64,000 nucleotides of DNA from Rhynochetos jubatus (taxonomy: Eukaryota; Chordata; Aves; Eurypygiformes; Rhynochetidae): positions 37,405,631 to 37,469,630 of the forward strand of contig CM050652.1 in assembly GCA_027574665.1 (NCBI GenBank), given 5' to 3'. The notes under the pieces were generated by a model. That model saw nothing but the letters and a program-made list of their open reading frames with translations, had not been told where the DNA came from and ran no database searches. Every line of letters begins with the position of its first letter. Within the stretch, counting starts at the first letter, position 1. A program made the translations under genes and the position numbers. Positions 35,701-47,863 of this stretch are shown here, piece after piece.

Positions 35701-38700
35701 TTGAAATGTGGTATCCTGCTGTTCTCTAGCACAGGAGATGTGGAGTCAAGCATCCTCAGCCTGTATTCACCACATCTTGGGCAGGTTTCTCCAGGAAAAA
35801 GAAAGGCAGCAGAGATCATGCAGCAAGAAACGCTGAGCAGAGATGCTTGTACTGCAGAGTCCCTGGAGGACAGACTCCTGAGCCGCAGTGACTTTTATAG
35901 CTCCCCTGGCCAGGTACCTTGTTGTCCCTTAGCTCCATGCAGTGCTGTGGCTCTAATAGGTGACAGCTGATAATTTACAGAGCATTTCATCTTGGCCTGT
36001 AGCAGGGATTTTGCCATACTGCGTTGAAAGTCAAAACTTAGTTCTAATGAGAACACCGTTAATTGCTACCCAGACCTCCCAGCAGCTGAACAAAGCCCTC
36101 TACACCAGTGCTTGCTGCATCCTGGCATCACACTTCCATGCACGCACCACTCAAGTGTGAAGCACCCTCAGGATGCCAACCAGACAACTTCTTCCAGCAC
36201 CTTTTCCTCTTCTCAGATGCTGTTCACTACTTGTCATTCAACACCAGAACAGGCAACAAGAGCACCCTGGCTAATTATGCTTGGTCCCACTGGTTCCTGA
36301 CGTCTTTACTCTTGGCAAACAAGGAGATACTGACTGTGGCTAGGGAAACCGGGACCTGCTGGAGGAGTTATACAGCAATTATATCTATTTCAGGATAATT
36401 CAGGCACACCTCATTTCTTCTGGTATACCATTGATTTTACTGCAATTAATTACTGAAACCTGGAGGTTTCAGACTTGGTTGAAATGTAAAATATCAATTT
36501 AAAAAAAATCTCCCACTTTCACAAAATGGATGCTTCCTGGAGATGGTTTAGCAACGCTTCACCCCTTTCCCCGCTTCTTGATCACCAGCTCCAATAAACT
36601 TCAAACAGGAATCTTCCTCCGAGACTGTCTAAATGTTGGCCAAAATGGCTGGAAATCATTAATACTTCAACCTTACCAGCTAAATTAATGCACATTAGCC
36701 AAGGAGAGGTACGTGCCCAGTTTCCAGTACAGGTCAAGGACAACATGGATATGAGAAAAATAGTGCTATCATATAGGAGCCACTGAAAGGTAAAATTGAA
36801 ATACATAAGGGGAGATGCTTCTCAGGAGTCAGGCAAGTTTTGACACAAAGAAAAATGTATTAAAGATAACTTAAAGATAGGAGATTATGTGTTTCTGTCC
36901 CTCCTAACTAGGGCTGGTGTCTCGTGAATGGCCCCATTCGATCTCTGTGGACCAGCTGTGTTGATTTGGATTTGTCTGTGGACTTAATGCAAAAAGCCAC
37001 GTTGACTGGTGCTAAAGCCAAACGCTGGGCTGGAGATTCCTATAGTCCTGTTTCCACTCCCTCACTTCCCTGTGTTGGGTGGGCACATCACCCAGACCCG
37101 TCACTGGGAATTAGATCTGTTTGTCGTATTTACTTACCCAGGAAGAGTTCATTACACCAGTACCACTATCACGCTCACACAGGAGAATCTGTGTTTGTTT
37201 CCAGGGCACATGTGCTACATATCCCTACTGTGTCTTGCCCACATCCTAGGAACAGCTTCCCTTCCTCCTTCTGCTCCTGCCCTGCAGAAGGGGAGAGAGA
37301 AACAGCATTTTCATGAAGGACATGATAAGCATCCCTGATTACGCTCAAGAGATCTAGAGGGTGAATGTTTAAAATATAGTGCTCATTTTGTTAGGCGCTG
37401 TTTGAAAACATTGTAGATGGGCATTAATGAAAACCAATAGTTTACTAGCTATGTTTATTGTTTTCTCATTTAATTAGGGACTTAGCTCTATGCTCCAGTG
37501 TCAACAAAGCCAGCAAATACTTAAATGAGATTGGGATACTCATTTCTTCATTGCTTTGCTATCAGGGGAGGGGGCACTTTGCTCTCTGTCTCTCCATTTA
37601 ATATTTTATCATAAACGTAAAAAGAAGAAACAAAGTTTCTTCTTTGTCATCCACATCTGTGGGTTGAAAAGAGGGGTGTAGCAAGCAAGGCAACAGACAC
37701 TATTTAGGAGGCTAGAACACCTTGTCTCTGCATTATACAGGAACACAGCTGGATTATGGCAAACTGATGCCCTAGGCAAACTACAACACAGAGCTCCCTG
37801 AGGTCTTCTCTGCTCCCCCAAGGACACGCCATGTCTATGTGGAGCAGCATTGACAGGGGAGTTTGCTTCTCTGACAGGCACATACTTGCCTTCCAGCCAC
37901 TCCCCGCACCATCCTAGAAGCCAGGAAGACATCCATCAGCATTTTCTTGTGCCTGAGATGCCACAGCAACACCTTTCAGCTGGGGTGCACTCACTCTTGG
38001 TTTTTAGGGTTTGCACTCTAATCTGTCTTGGGCTAGTTTTCCAAGTGCCAGCAGGTTCAGGCATGGCTGCATCCATTACACATTCGTCACCCTTCAAAGA
38101 CTTCCCTCCTGACCATGAGATCCAGAAATATGCATGAACTTATGTTCAGATGCAATCATGCGACTCCCGGACACAGAGGCCAAGGCTTAGACTTGAAGTA
38201 CAGCTGCTAGCACCACTTCTAGCATGGGGGGAGTTGGGATCACTTGCTGTTGACCCATTTCACAGAGGGTTTGATGTACCCCAGCTATGAGCAGAAAATA
38301 CAGACAGCAGCACTGGCAGACTGTGGCAAGGCTGAGCTTTCTTCCTTCATGCCAGTGTTCCCCTGGCACGCTGAAAGTCTGGGAATGGTTCAGATGTAAA
38401 GGTAGCATCCATTTGTATTTAATAGCTACCATTGATTTCCAATTTCATATCTGCTGAACAGTAGCCACCAGCCACATTAAAATTCATCATCGTCTTCACC
38501 TTCCGATTCAGACTCTACCATCATCCTTAATGAATCAATGTGTGTCAGCATACAATGCATATGTCTTTACACTGTTGTTGGTGACTTTATGAAGTGAATT
38601 CAGCTGGACTCTGAACTGCCTGATTTTAGTTCATGGGGCTACAAAGAAGATTTAAATATAAAACACTCCAGCAGTTGAATGACATGTACAATCTGTATTG

Positions 38701-39479
38701 AAAAACTTAGCATTAGACTACTCTTTGTCCTTAAACCGCACATGTTTAATGCATGATAATAGTGTTTATCCATCATCGTGAAGCTTTACTGCTCCTTAAA
38801 GCAACATGGAAAACACGGGATCAGCTGTGTTATTCTTCGCCAGTGTTGAAGCACAGCTCTCTGTGTGGCTCACCCTGTGCACACCGTGATCACACACCAG
38901 CACAATCTGCCTGGGGGCTGAGTACTTTGGAAGGAGGAGGAGATCCCAGTTTTTATCCTTCAATCAAGAAAGGGAAACGAATATTTCATTCTGTGGCTTT
39001 GTAGCCAGCAGTAGGATTTGTTCCTTTGTGAGAGGGTTGCAGAACCTGCAACCACCTCAGTGGCCTTGCGGGTAATGCCAGCGGAAACACTGGAAATGTC
39101 AGTGATGCAGAGGAGGGAGACCTGAGGCTTTTCCAGCCTGCAAACAGAAATGTGGCCTCTTCGGCCCAGGGATCGATACAGGCTGCTGCTTGCTTTGTTT
39201 CACACGACCTGGAGCCACCCTACTTTTTTCACCTTATTACAGGACCGCAGTGAAGCGCATGTTAATGTGTGGCCTCCTCAAAGGCCTGTGCAGCCCTGTG
39301 TAAGGAAAAGGCACAAATCTTCAGAGCAAAGGCTTGTGAAACGCTCTGACCACTGACGGCAGCAAACTCACATATTGCTTGGTGCTACATTCAAATGGGG
39401 GTTTTGTTTGGGGAAGGGCAGCTCTGCTTGTATTCTGTTCTCCTTCAAGAGATTAGTTATCCCTAGACCTAATGTTAGC
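35701..39479. other. Intergenic
   Basis: No recognised gene or repeat. Open frames up to about 130 codons (for example 36924-37316) overlap in several frames and show no known protein. Confidence 0.55.
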
Positions 39480-40160
39480 ACAGCGAGTCCAGAGATATTA
39501 CTCATCAATTAAAAATTCAATAAAAATAAGCTGTCATTACCATAATCCTTCATACTGGGAAATGTGGAGTTGAGAGCTGTACCATCTTGGCCTCTGACAA
39601 AAGCCCCAAAGACTGCTGGCTGTGGTGTTAACTGATTGGTGTCATTTATAAGTAATCTAACAATCCTGAATAATTTATTTTTCGGTGACATATGCTGAAA
39701 ATATACAGCTGCCGATATGTGCACAGCTTCAGAAGAAATGGTGCTAAACAGGGTGTAAGGCAAAGGCTGAGATTCAGTGATCTCCTTAGGAGCACTTTCT
39801 CACGTGCTCTGCTCTCCGGCGCTTTTATTACAGCAGTATATAGATCTGGCAATAGGCATGTATAGATCTGGGTGGTCGAGACATACAGGCTCGATACTCT
39901 CTTTCGCAGCAGATTACTCATAATGAATTTTAAGAGCGAGGAAGGTGGATGCTGAGCAGGAAATGTGCAGTGCTGAGGACAGCCTTGCTGAACCGCAGTA
40001 AAAATTGACAGTCGTGTTTCCACAACGAGGATGCTGATGATGGGAGAAAGTCTAACGATTTCATCTCTCTCCAGCCAAAACAGAATAAAAACTCTTGCCG
40101 TGGAGTGACTGCGGAGCAGGTTTTCCAGGGGTCGCCTAGGGGGAGTGACTCTCATTAATC
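39480..40160. promoter_or_regulatory. Candidate conserved noncoding block
   Basis: A repeat-free stretch with several developmental-factor-type motifs: CTGTCATTA near 39530, TATAAGTAATCTAACAATCC near 39646-39665 and CAGCTG near 39706. This is a judgement from motif density only. A 169-codon minus-strand open frame over the right part looks like chance. Confidence 0.25.
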
Positions 40161-40479
40161 CGCATTGTTTTTACAACTGCATGAATAGCCCCAGCTGATA
40201 CGCTTTGAAACCTAGAGGAACCACCCCAGAGAGCCAGAAAAACTGAAGAGGTGGGCGGCCAAAGCCAAATCCCCTCCCTTACGGATGCACAAATGAAAAG
40301 TTCATGCGAGCCCTTATTTGCTCAGGCAAAGCTGCTGCCGAAGTCAATGGCTGACGACCTGGGCTTCTTTCAAGTCCACATCACCGCTCGCTTGGGGTGA
40401 ATCCCACCCCTGCAGGCCAAACCCCCCTCCTTTTCAGTTCTCTGAACGGCAGAAAGCTTTTCCCTAAATTCCATTGTAC

Positions 40480-40800
40480 TGGAATGATTAATTGCTTGGA
40501 TGGGGGTTGCTTTGAAAAATGTTCATGTGCATTGTAACTGTCTAATCCCACACAAGTTTGTCAAAGAACATGGGAATCAACCCCAAAACACACGTGATGA
40601 GAGGATGGGCTCCTTAAGGCATCATTTCTGTGCTGTTCTAATGAATTTGAACAGCAGAGAATTCTATTCTTGAGACCTGATTTATGTGGCTAGTTTAAAA
40701 TTGGATTTGTACAAAGTATTTGTATTTTAACAAGCATTGTAAGGCAAGGTATTTCTTTCAGAACATTAGTTTTTGAAGTGAAGTGATCATGTGGAAATCC
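40480..40800. promoter_or_regulatory. Candidate conserved noncoding block
   Basis: A repeat-free stretch between 40480 and 40800 with TTTGAACAGCAGAGAATTCT-like, non-coding-looking, balanced-composition sequence. No gene is recognised; conservation is only suspected. Confidence 0.18.
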
Positions 40801-41199
40801 TAACTTTCATTTCACAAAGTTTTTGGTTCTTCAATCTGCCTCTGGAACGGAGCCTAAAAATACAACAAAATACAGATAAATGCCTCAGAAACTAGAATGG
40901 CAGAAAAAAGCGTGCAAACCTGCATTATAAATCTTTTCTTTTTTCCCATCTCTCCCAAATATGACCTTGTTTTGAGGCCCGGAGGGTGATCCTTCTAACC
41001 CGGAGTGCGGTGAGCTCTGCCTTCTCTGTGGGACTTTTCCATCTGCATGGCATTTCCAGAGCTGTGCTCCTTTGAGGGGAATGCCGACTGCAGGCAGCAG
41101 ATCCCATCTTGCTCCACCGAAGTCAACAGCAGAGCTCTCCCTGACTTCAGTCAATGCTGGATAGCATCCAAAGAGAGCAAGGGCAGGAGGGAATATTCT

Positions 41200-41680
41200 T
41201 GTTTTCATTATTCATGTCGGTTGTGTAAACAGCGCTCACTTCTGACAGAGAAATATGTGACTTTATTTCTATCATTTTTAGAAAAAGCATTTACCAAGAA
41301 AATAATCATTACTACACACTGACTGCTCATTTTTTCCATTGCTCTGCACGTCAGAGCACGCATCGGTACAAATACAACTGATCTGGTTAAATGTTTTAAT
41401 ACACAGGGGAGTAAATTGTTTGGGATGAAAGAAATTCATTATCCACAGTTTGCCGGGCTGAAAAGTCTGGCTGTTTTAATGTTACTGCTGAGTAAAAAAT
41501 TTAAAAGTGCATGCTGCGACAAGCTGAATACGTCTTTAGATTCTATTCTAGTACAGTAAGCATATTAATTAGATTATTGTTCATTCTTTAAGTTATGCTG
41601 AACCCCAACATGGCTAGTAGGATAACTAAAGGTAATCAGTCAAAGCATAGCCAATTTTCCCTAGATTCTTTTCTCATTAA
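41200..41680. promoter_or_regulatory. Candidate enhancer-like block with homeodomain motifs
   Basis: Contains TTAATTAGATTA (41565-41576), with a TAATTA homeodomain core at 41566-41571, and a TGTAAACA forkhead-type motif near 41225. No repeat or coding signal was seen. Function is inference. Confidence 0.27.
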
Positions 41681-42061
41681 TTTACTACCCAGTGGGGAAA
41701 ACTCCTGGTTCCCTCCTGAGGTAGGGACAGGGAAAGCCTAAGTGGTAAAGACAGAATATCTTGAGAGGTCACACATGAATCTGAGAGATAATGTATTTGC
41801 ACAGGGAGGCAGGAGAGTGTGTCGGGCTGCAGACTGCAGCAGCGCATGTGCTCCCACTCCAGGCGATACAGATTAGAGCCTCTCCTCCCCCTGCAAACAG
41901 AGGGCTCCTGTACACAGCAAACACAGCCAGGCCTTACACAGACCTCTACTATTTGGACAAGAGATCCTACGATAAAATTAAAGGACCTCCTCAACTAGAC
42001 TTCCACATCAGCATTTTCCTGTAGGACCTTTATTTTTGTCCATACTATTTTCCAGCTTCTG

Positions 42062-42105
42062 TATGTTGCCAGGGATGGGGCATCCATCACCTCTCTCTGT
42101 ATGAT
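42062..42105 (-). mobile_element. Short CR1 LINE fragment
   Basis: The plus strand reads CCAGGGATGGGGCATCCATC followed by ACCTCTCT, the well-known antisense phrase of the avian CR1 3' region, placing the element on the minus strand. Only about 40 bases are recognisable. Confidence 0.5.
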
Positions 42106-42689
42106 AAAGCAGAGAGAAGACACATCTATTTACTTACTTATTTGTTTGTATTTCACCCCGACTTTGGCAGAGTTTTGTGATCCATAAAACTTACATAGCA
42201 CTGTCCGAAGCAATTCCTGTTCATTTATACCACAGGAGTAACATCTTGGGAAATTAAATGTTTCCCACCCAGGCTTTTGTACGGGGCTGCTGCCAGATCC
42301 CCCTTTGAGTCCTGAGGTCAAGACATTAAAGAAAAATCATTTCCAATTTATTGAAAAGCTTTGTAGGGTGAGATGGCCCACGGTTCAGCATAAAGCTCTT
42401 TATAAAAAGTTAGGTTTGCAAGTGCTGAGTTAGTTGGCTTCAAAAGAAATTACCTTCTAGGATTTTTTTTTTAATAGCCTCAGTCTGGGTTTTTTTAGCA
42501 AATATAGCTAGATTATATGGCTATAAAGCTATGGCATTACTGCGCACAACATGCACTAGGGGCGAGACATAAACCATGGAAGACCCGTACAAGGTATTTG
42601 ACTGCCTTGGAAAAACTATACCTCCATCAAAAAAGGCCCCGACCATAAAAGCCCCCCCAAGCTCTCTGCCTTGCCCTCTGCCAAAATCT

Positions 42690-43080
42690 GCCACCTCTGC
42701 AGCAGAGGTGGTCAGGATCAGACCCGTGCCCGTACTGCGGTGCTTGCAGCTGAAGCAGCGGGGAGGGACCCCCGCTCAGTGCTGACTGCAGCTGACAGCA
42801 GCCCCGAGGGGATGGAGAGGGGAGCGGGGAGTGGGGAGCAGAAGCACCCACCACTCCCAGCTGCCAGCATCAGCTCTGCACCGGAGGTGGCCGCTCGCAT
42901 CGCTGCAGAGGCCCTGCCTGCACCTCAGCTGCCCCAGTTTTCAGGCTGGCAGATGAAGATAAATTAGCAGCACCACATCCACAGAAGCACCCATGGTGCT
43001 GACACGCTTTGCTGCACTTCCCCGGCTGCCGTCCTGCCTTGCTTCTCGGGCCCACCCTGGCTCGAGCTGAGCCAGGCATG
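42690..43080. other. GC-rich patch with some CpG
   Basis: GC content is well above its surroundings, with moderate CpG (for example CCGGAGGTGGCCGCTCGCAT near 42880-42900). Short open frames on both strands are composition effects. It might be a small CpG island or unannotated promoter, but no exon is recognised. Confidence 0.4.
42691..42711. repeat. Near-perfect palindrome, 10-bp arms
   Basis: CCACCTCTGC (42691-42700) and GCAGAGGTGG (42702-42711) are exact reverse complements separated by a single A. Confidence 0.9.
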
Positions 43081-44449
43081 TGCAGATCTGGAGGAGCAAA
43101 AACTCAGCACCCCACGGATATTCCCAGGCAGGCCCCAACTCCAACTTTATGTTTAAGCAGACCCTGTGCTTAATGAGTAGCTCAGTCATGCTGCCGGGAG
43201 CTCAGCATCTCCCCCGTAAAGCCCTTCCCTGCCTCACAGCAGAGCTCACGCAGGTTCTCTATCCCTGCAGCTGAAGGCACCTTGGCAAAGATGCTGCGGG
43301 GACCTGAGGTCGCTGTATTTGTGGCATTTCCTTGTGCTGGCAGTATTGCTGCCTGGCCCTGTGCTGGGCTGCACATTCATGTGAGGGGGGTCAGACCTTG
43401 GGAGTGGGACTGAGGTGTGGGACAGGGAGTGTGTGGTTCATCAGTGTCTGAGCCTCACACCTCTTTTCGCTCCCTTTCTAACTCAAGGGACTGTTCCGCA
43501 CCTGCGCAGAAAAATGATAATAAAACCAACGGAGTGAAAAGCCATTAACTTTGATGTATCACGTCGCAGTTTTTGGGTGCCTAAGTGGAGATGCTGAACT
43601 GTGCCTGATATTCACAGCTGGGAGCTGGTGCCATTCCAATGAGCATCAGTGGAGAGGTGGCTCCTCACCAACCCTACCTGGAGAAACAGGCAAACTATTC
43701 AAACTGGAAACAAAAAAGTAGGGGCACCCAAAGCCAGTGGTCACAGTAAAATTGAAGGAGGCTGGGTCTGCTGAGGGCTGCACTGATGCTAAGCCCAGTG
43801 CTTCATGGTGCGCTGGAGGTTACAGAAATTAAAACTGTTGTCATCATCTGTCTCACTACTGCTGGTGTTGGGGACCTTGGTTATATTTAAGTGGAAAGCC
43901 TGAAAATCAACTGATGCAGAAGTGCTTAACATACATGACTTGAACAGATCTCCTTTCTCAGGCCCGATCTGAGAAACTGTGTTTACAGAGCTAGCAGGGA
44001 CAGAGGAAGGGTGTCCTTTCTCTGCTGCTCCACTGTGTTCTCTAAACTGCACTCCTCTGTCTGCCTCTCATCTGTGTACTGCAAAGTGCAGCAACCTCTG
44101 TAATTTTGGTGCCCTGACCTGATACACTTGGCAGTTTCATCTCCACTCCCCTGCCTCAAAGGCTTTGGCATTTGCCAGTGCCAAAGGGTCACAGTCCTGT
44201 CCTCTCCCCCTGGTCTGTTCAGCTGGAGAGGAGGACACAGGATTTGTTCCTTGATGAAGAAAAAAATGAAAAGTTGAAAATGCAGCGCCTGGTTGCTGTC
44301 TGAGCGCTGGCATGGCCCCAGGATCATACTGTTTCACACTGCAGAGCCGCATGGCCCTGCTTCAGCCAGGAGCTGCAGCCCTGGCCCTTACCATGTATTG
44401 GCTATCTAGGACAATAGCACGAGGAATTTTGTTTGCTCAAGTAATGATA
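43081..44449. other. Intergenic
   Basis: Mixed-composition sequence with overlapping short open frames and no recognised gene or repeat. Confidence 0.5.
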
Positions 44450-45310
44450 GACTTTATCATAGAGAAACTGCACCATACCAACATGTTTAATAATTAAGCA
44501 ATGAGATATGACAAGAGGCAAATTCCAGCACAATTTTTACATGCCTTGCATTGTATGATAAGGCCAAAGGCCAGGGAATTTTCATGCAAGGGCCAAACTA
44601 TTTTGCATTTGAATCACCTATTCCATCTAGTTTTCTGCACTCTGTAGCAAAACAGTGATATTCTGTCATAAATATTGTAAGCATAAAATTTCTCATGGTC
44701 TGAGACCTTGGAATCTATTGTCCCAGTGGTATATGTGTATCACCAGCATGCAGAACGGTGGAATACACCCCTTTGTCCATGATTAAGTCTGGAATTGATT
44801 TTTAGACCGCAGTTAACAGGTCTGAAAAACAGGTTTGCTGATGGAATTGCTGACAGATTAGCTATGTCGATGCAAGGGACATCACCTCAGCGCCACGGCT
44901 GTTAACTCTCAAATATTCTCCTTATGCCATAAAAATGAAAAGGACTTGAGATTTCAAGACAATGATTGTTCTATTTATGCCACAAGTTTGATACAAGTTC
45001 TGTTTGCTTCTCGCTTGCCTCTCTCCTTTAGACCTTGAGTACATTATTATGAAAGGCAATAATTTGCACAGAAACGTTACACTAATGCAACGTCACCTCT
45101 GAGACTTTAATTCTATAAAAACAGGCAAAGCCAGAATGAAGATTCTCACAATATATTTGCAACAAGTTTTTTGTGGTATGTTTTGCAAGGACTTTCTTTA
45201 CGCAGAGAACGCAATACCAGGCAGTGTGACGTGCTGTACAGCAAATATTTATTCTTGAGATAACCGTGGAGGCTTGAAAGGTCTAATGAGCTAATTGAAA
45301 TAAATAAGGG
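44450..45310. promoter_or_regulatory. Candidate enhancer-like block with homeodomain and octamer-like motifs
   Basis: A repeat-free AT-rich stretch with TTTTGCATTTGAATC near 44600-44614 and paired homeodomain-type sites, TAATGAGCTAATTG (45284-45297). No coding signal. Regulatory function is inferred from motif content only. Confidence 0.27.
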
Positions 45311-47506
45311 TCTGCTGGAATTCAGGGCTGGATGCATGTGGCGGTGATGCTGCCCAGCAGCTCTGCCACTCCTTCTCTCAAGATCAAACTGCTGGTGGGC
45401 AAGATACTATAGCTTTAGCCCTCCCCAACCCTGCTCTGGGTAATCCATACCTGCAGGAGTAATATAAGCCATTCCTGGCATTAATAAGCATACTTGATCA
45501 GGCCAGTTAAAGGTACAATCTTGCTCTTCCTAATGGCCAGAACACGTTCAGAGGAAGAAGAGCAAATCTAAAAATTAAATGTTGAATATTCTGTAAAAGA
45601 GTCACGTATGTCTGTAATGTTCATTAGCGATACCAACAACATAACTGTGATTCCTGCCCTCAAAAGCTTCCACTTCCGCAGCAACCTGAAGTTCAGGGTG
45701 TGCTGGAGACCAGGCCCATGGGAGTAACAAGCAACCTTGTCTGGAGGTGGAGAGCTGCCGTGCATGGACTAGCTGACGCCGTGCAGTAGGGTGGGTGGAG
45801 ACAGACCAAGCAGGTAAATGCTGGATGGTCACCTCGGAGCCGCTCCTGAACATCGCGTAGATGAAGATCTGATTACAATGCAGAGGCAAGGGTGAGGAAA
45901 GAAGGCATCAATTAAGACACGATCATCTGGCTGTGTGGTTAGTTGTTTGCACATCTTCCCGTGTGCTCAGCCAGCTGTGTGTGTGCAACATCTGGAATTA
46001 AGAGGGGGGAGTACAGCTGGGACATAGTCCTTTCCTCATTCCTGCAGATAATCAGCTTTTGCCCTGAGGCACTACACTTTGCTAACCATCGTCTTCAAAT
46101 CCAATTTTAAATGGACTGTGAGATCATACTGTAACACTGTCTGGGCCAGGACAGGATATAAATGCATACGCTTAAGGTATGACCTGTATGTTACAATGCA
46201 TTTCAGGCACTGGGAAAGTGCAGAAGGAAATCTGTTATATTAAAAAAGACAACAGCATTCTTTCTACATGGCTATTCTTTTATTAGATTAGATATATAGA
46301 TTTTTAGTATTTTCCTGAACAAGTAAGGGCTGTTTCACAGAAGCTTCAGGGAAATAGATGCATTTTAATACAGTCTAATTGACTTTTATGGTTATCTCTG
46401 AGGAGTCCTGGTCATAAAAGCTAATTAAATTATACTGATCTACATATTCAAGAACCATTCTATTTCTCACCCTTAAAAAAAAAAAAAATAAAAATAAAAC
46501 TCACACTCATGATTAGGACACGCTACAATCTCCTGACACCCCTCTTTGTGCAGTTTGATTTGCTCAGTGTTGCAGGATATATTTAACCTTCCTGAACAAG
46601 TGACTGTCCTTACCAGTTTTAAGAACGTCGGTTATGTTATTTTGTTATTTCAGATCTCTCAAGCTGCAAATATGTAGAAAGATCTATATAATCAGTTTTC
46701 AACTCTACATTCATCTACATAATTCTCTAGAGAAAAGGTTAAAAAAAAAAGAGAGAAGCCATAAGTAAATAATTTGAATCTGTATGATGGGGACTTTATA
46801 AAGCGGACTTTCTGCATTTTCTTCATTCTCTTTATTTAGGTGGCTGGTTTTCGTTTTTACTTTTAGTTCCATGCACCTTGTGTGAGATTCTGACTTTGTT
46901 GTAATAACAGTTTAACAGCATGCCAGCCCTGACACTGTAAAAAACAACGTTGCTGGTTTTTAATCTGAACTCACATTATTTTCCTGTATTTATTACCCAC
47001 AAAGTGCCAGATTTCCAATATATTTAAGTGCCAAACAAATCAGACATGTGCCAAGTAAAATTTTATGAAGCAGACAATATTTCTGAAAGTCTTAGTAGAA
47101 ATCTAACTCTATCTTTCAGCACCTAAATACCTTTCAAAACCTGGCCTAAGGCAGTAAGCAAAATTCCCACTTAGAGTTATGGCCATTTGCCCTGACAAAA
47201 ATTGCAGAAACCAGTTCCTCTGGAGTTAGTATCAACATATTTCAGTGAATTTTTTTAAAAGCCTTCTGACACAATGCACCATACAAATCTCTGTCCAAAT
47301 GCCTTAATCCAGCTAACACATTGCACACTAAATAATTGCCAAGAATTACCCAGCAGCAGCAGTTCAGCAGGCTCCCCCACGCTTGTGCCCACCCTGTCAA
47401 GGGGCATGAAACGCTCTAGATGCCATCAGTGAAGGGGTAACACCCCCCTTTCGCTCTTCTCTTAGGGATCGACTGAACAGCTCTGACCATCTCTTTCACC
47501 CTCTAC
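45311..47506. other. Intergenic
   Basis: AT-rich sequence with an A-rich run near 46475-46499 and no recognised gene or transposon. Confidence 0.5.
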
Positions 47507-47863
47507 CTGCCTGTCCCTCCTCCTCTCAACTTCTTTGGCTCCAGGTATCCTGGGGACAGCTGTTAACATCTTCTGGTTCATATTGCAGAACGACCTGGCA
47601 ATGCAGCTGACGAGCATTGTCATTTCCACCTCTTCTCTCCTTACTGCTGACCCACTCTTTTTTCCCAGCTCCAAGGAAGTTTTAACAACACCCATAACGT
47701 GATCTTTTATAAGTTCATTACTAAACATGAAGTAATAGGGGAAGACATCCAGGAACCAATGCAACTGGCAACTTGGATCATCAGCACCATCAAATCCCTC
47801 TGAGAAGACCCTCAATACTGTGGGAGTTTGCAATGAACATGAATATCTAAAGATCACTTCCAA
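47507..47863 (-). other. Candidate orphan exon of unknown gene
   Basis: A 119-codon open stretch on the minus strand follows a strong acceptor (CTTTTTCTTTATTCCAG, ending at 47864) and ends at CAG/GTAGAG, a usable donor, so it is exactly 357 nt and phase 0-0. The frame stays open to a stop just past 47462. The translation looks protein-like, with helix-forming stretches (FPYYFMFSNELIKDH, SAVRREEVEMTMLVSCIARS). I do not recognise the family. It could be an exon of an unannotated gene, a decayed pseudogene, part of a transposon, or chance. Confidence 0.3.

Noticed and set aside
37566-37585. Second CTCF-like site (GGGAGGGGGCAC)
   Set aside because: Only the 3' half of the motif fits; the CCASY half does not match.
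39646-40155. 169-codon minus-strand open frame
   Set aside because: Near the length expected by chance, no recognised protein features and no splice support.
42576-42785. 69-codon frame starting with a strong Kozak context (AAACCATGG)
   Set aside because: Runs into the GC-rich patch, is low-complexity proline/lysine/arginine-rich and matches nothing known; context alone is not enough.
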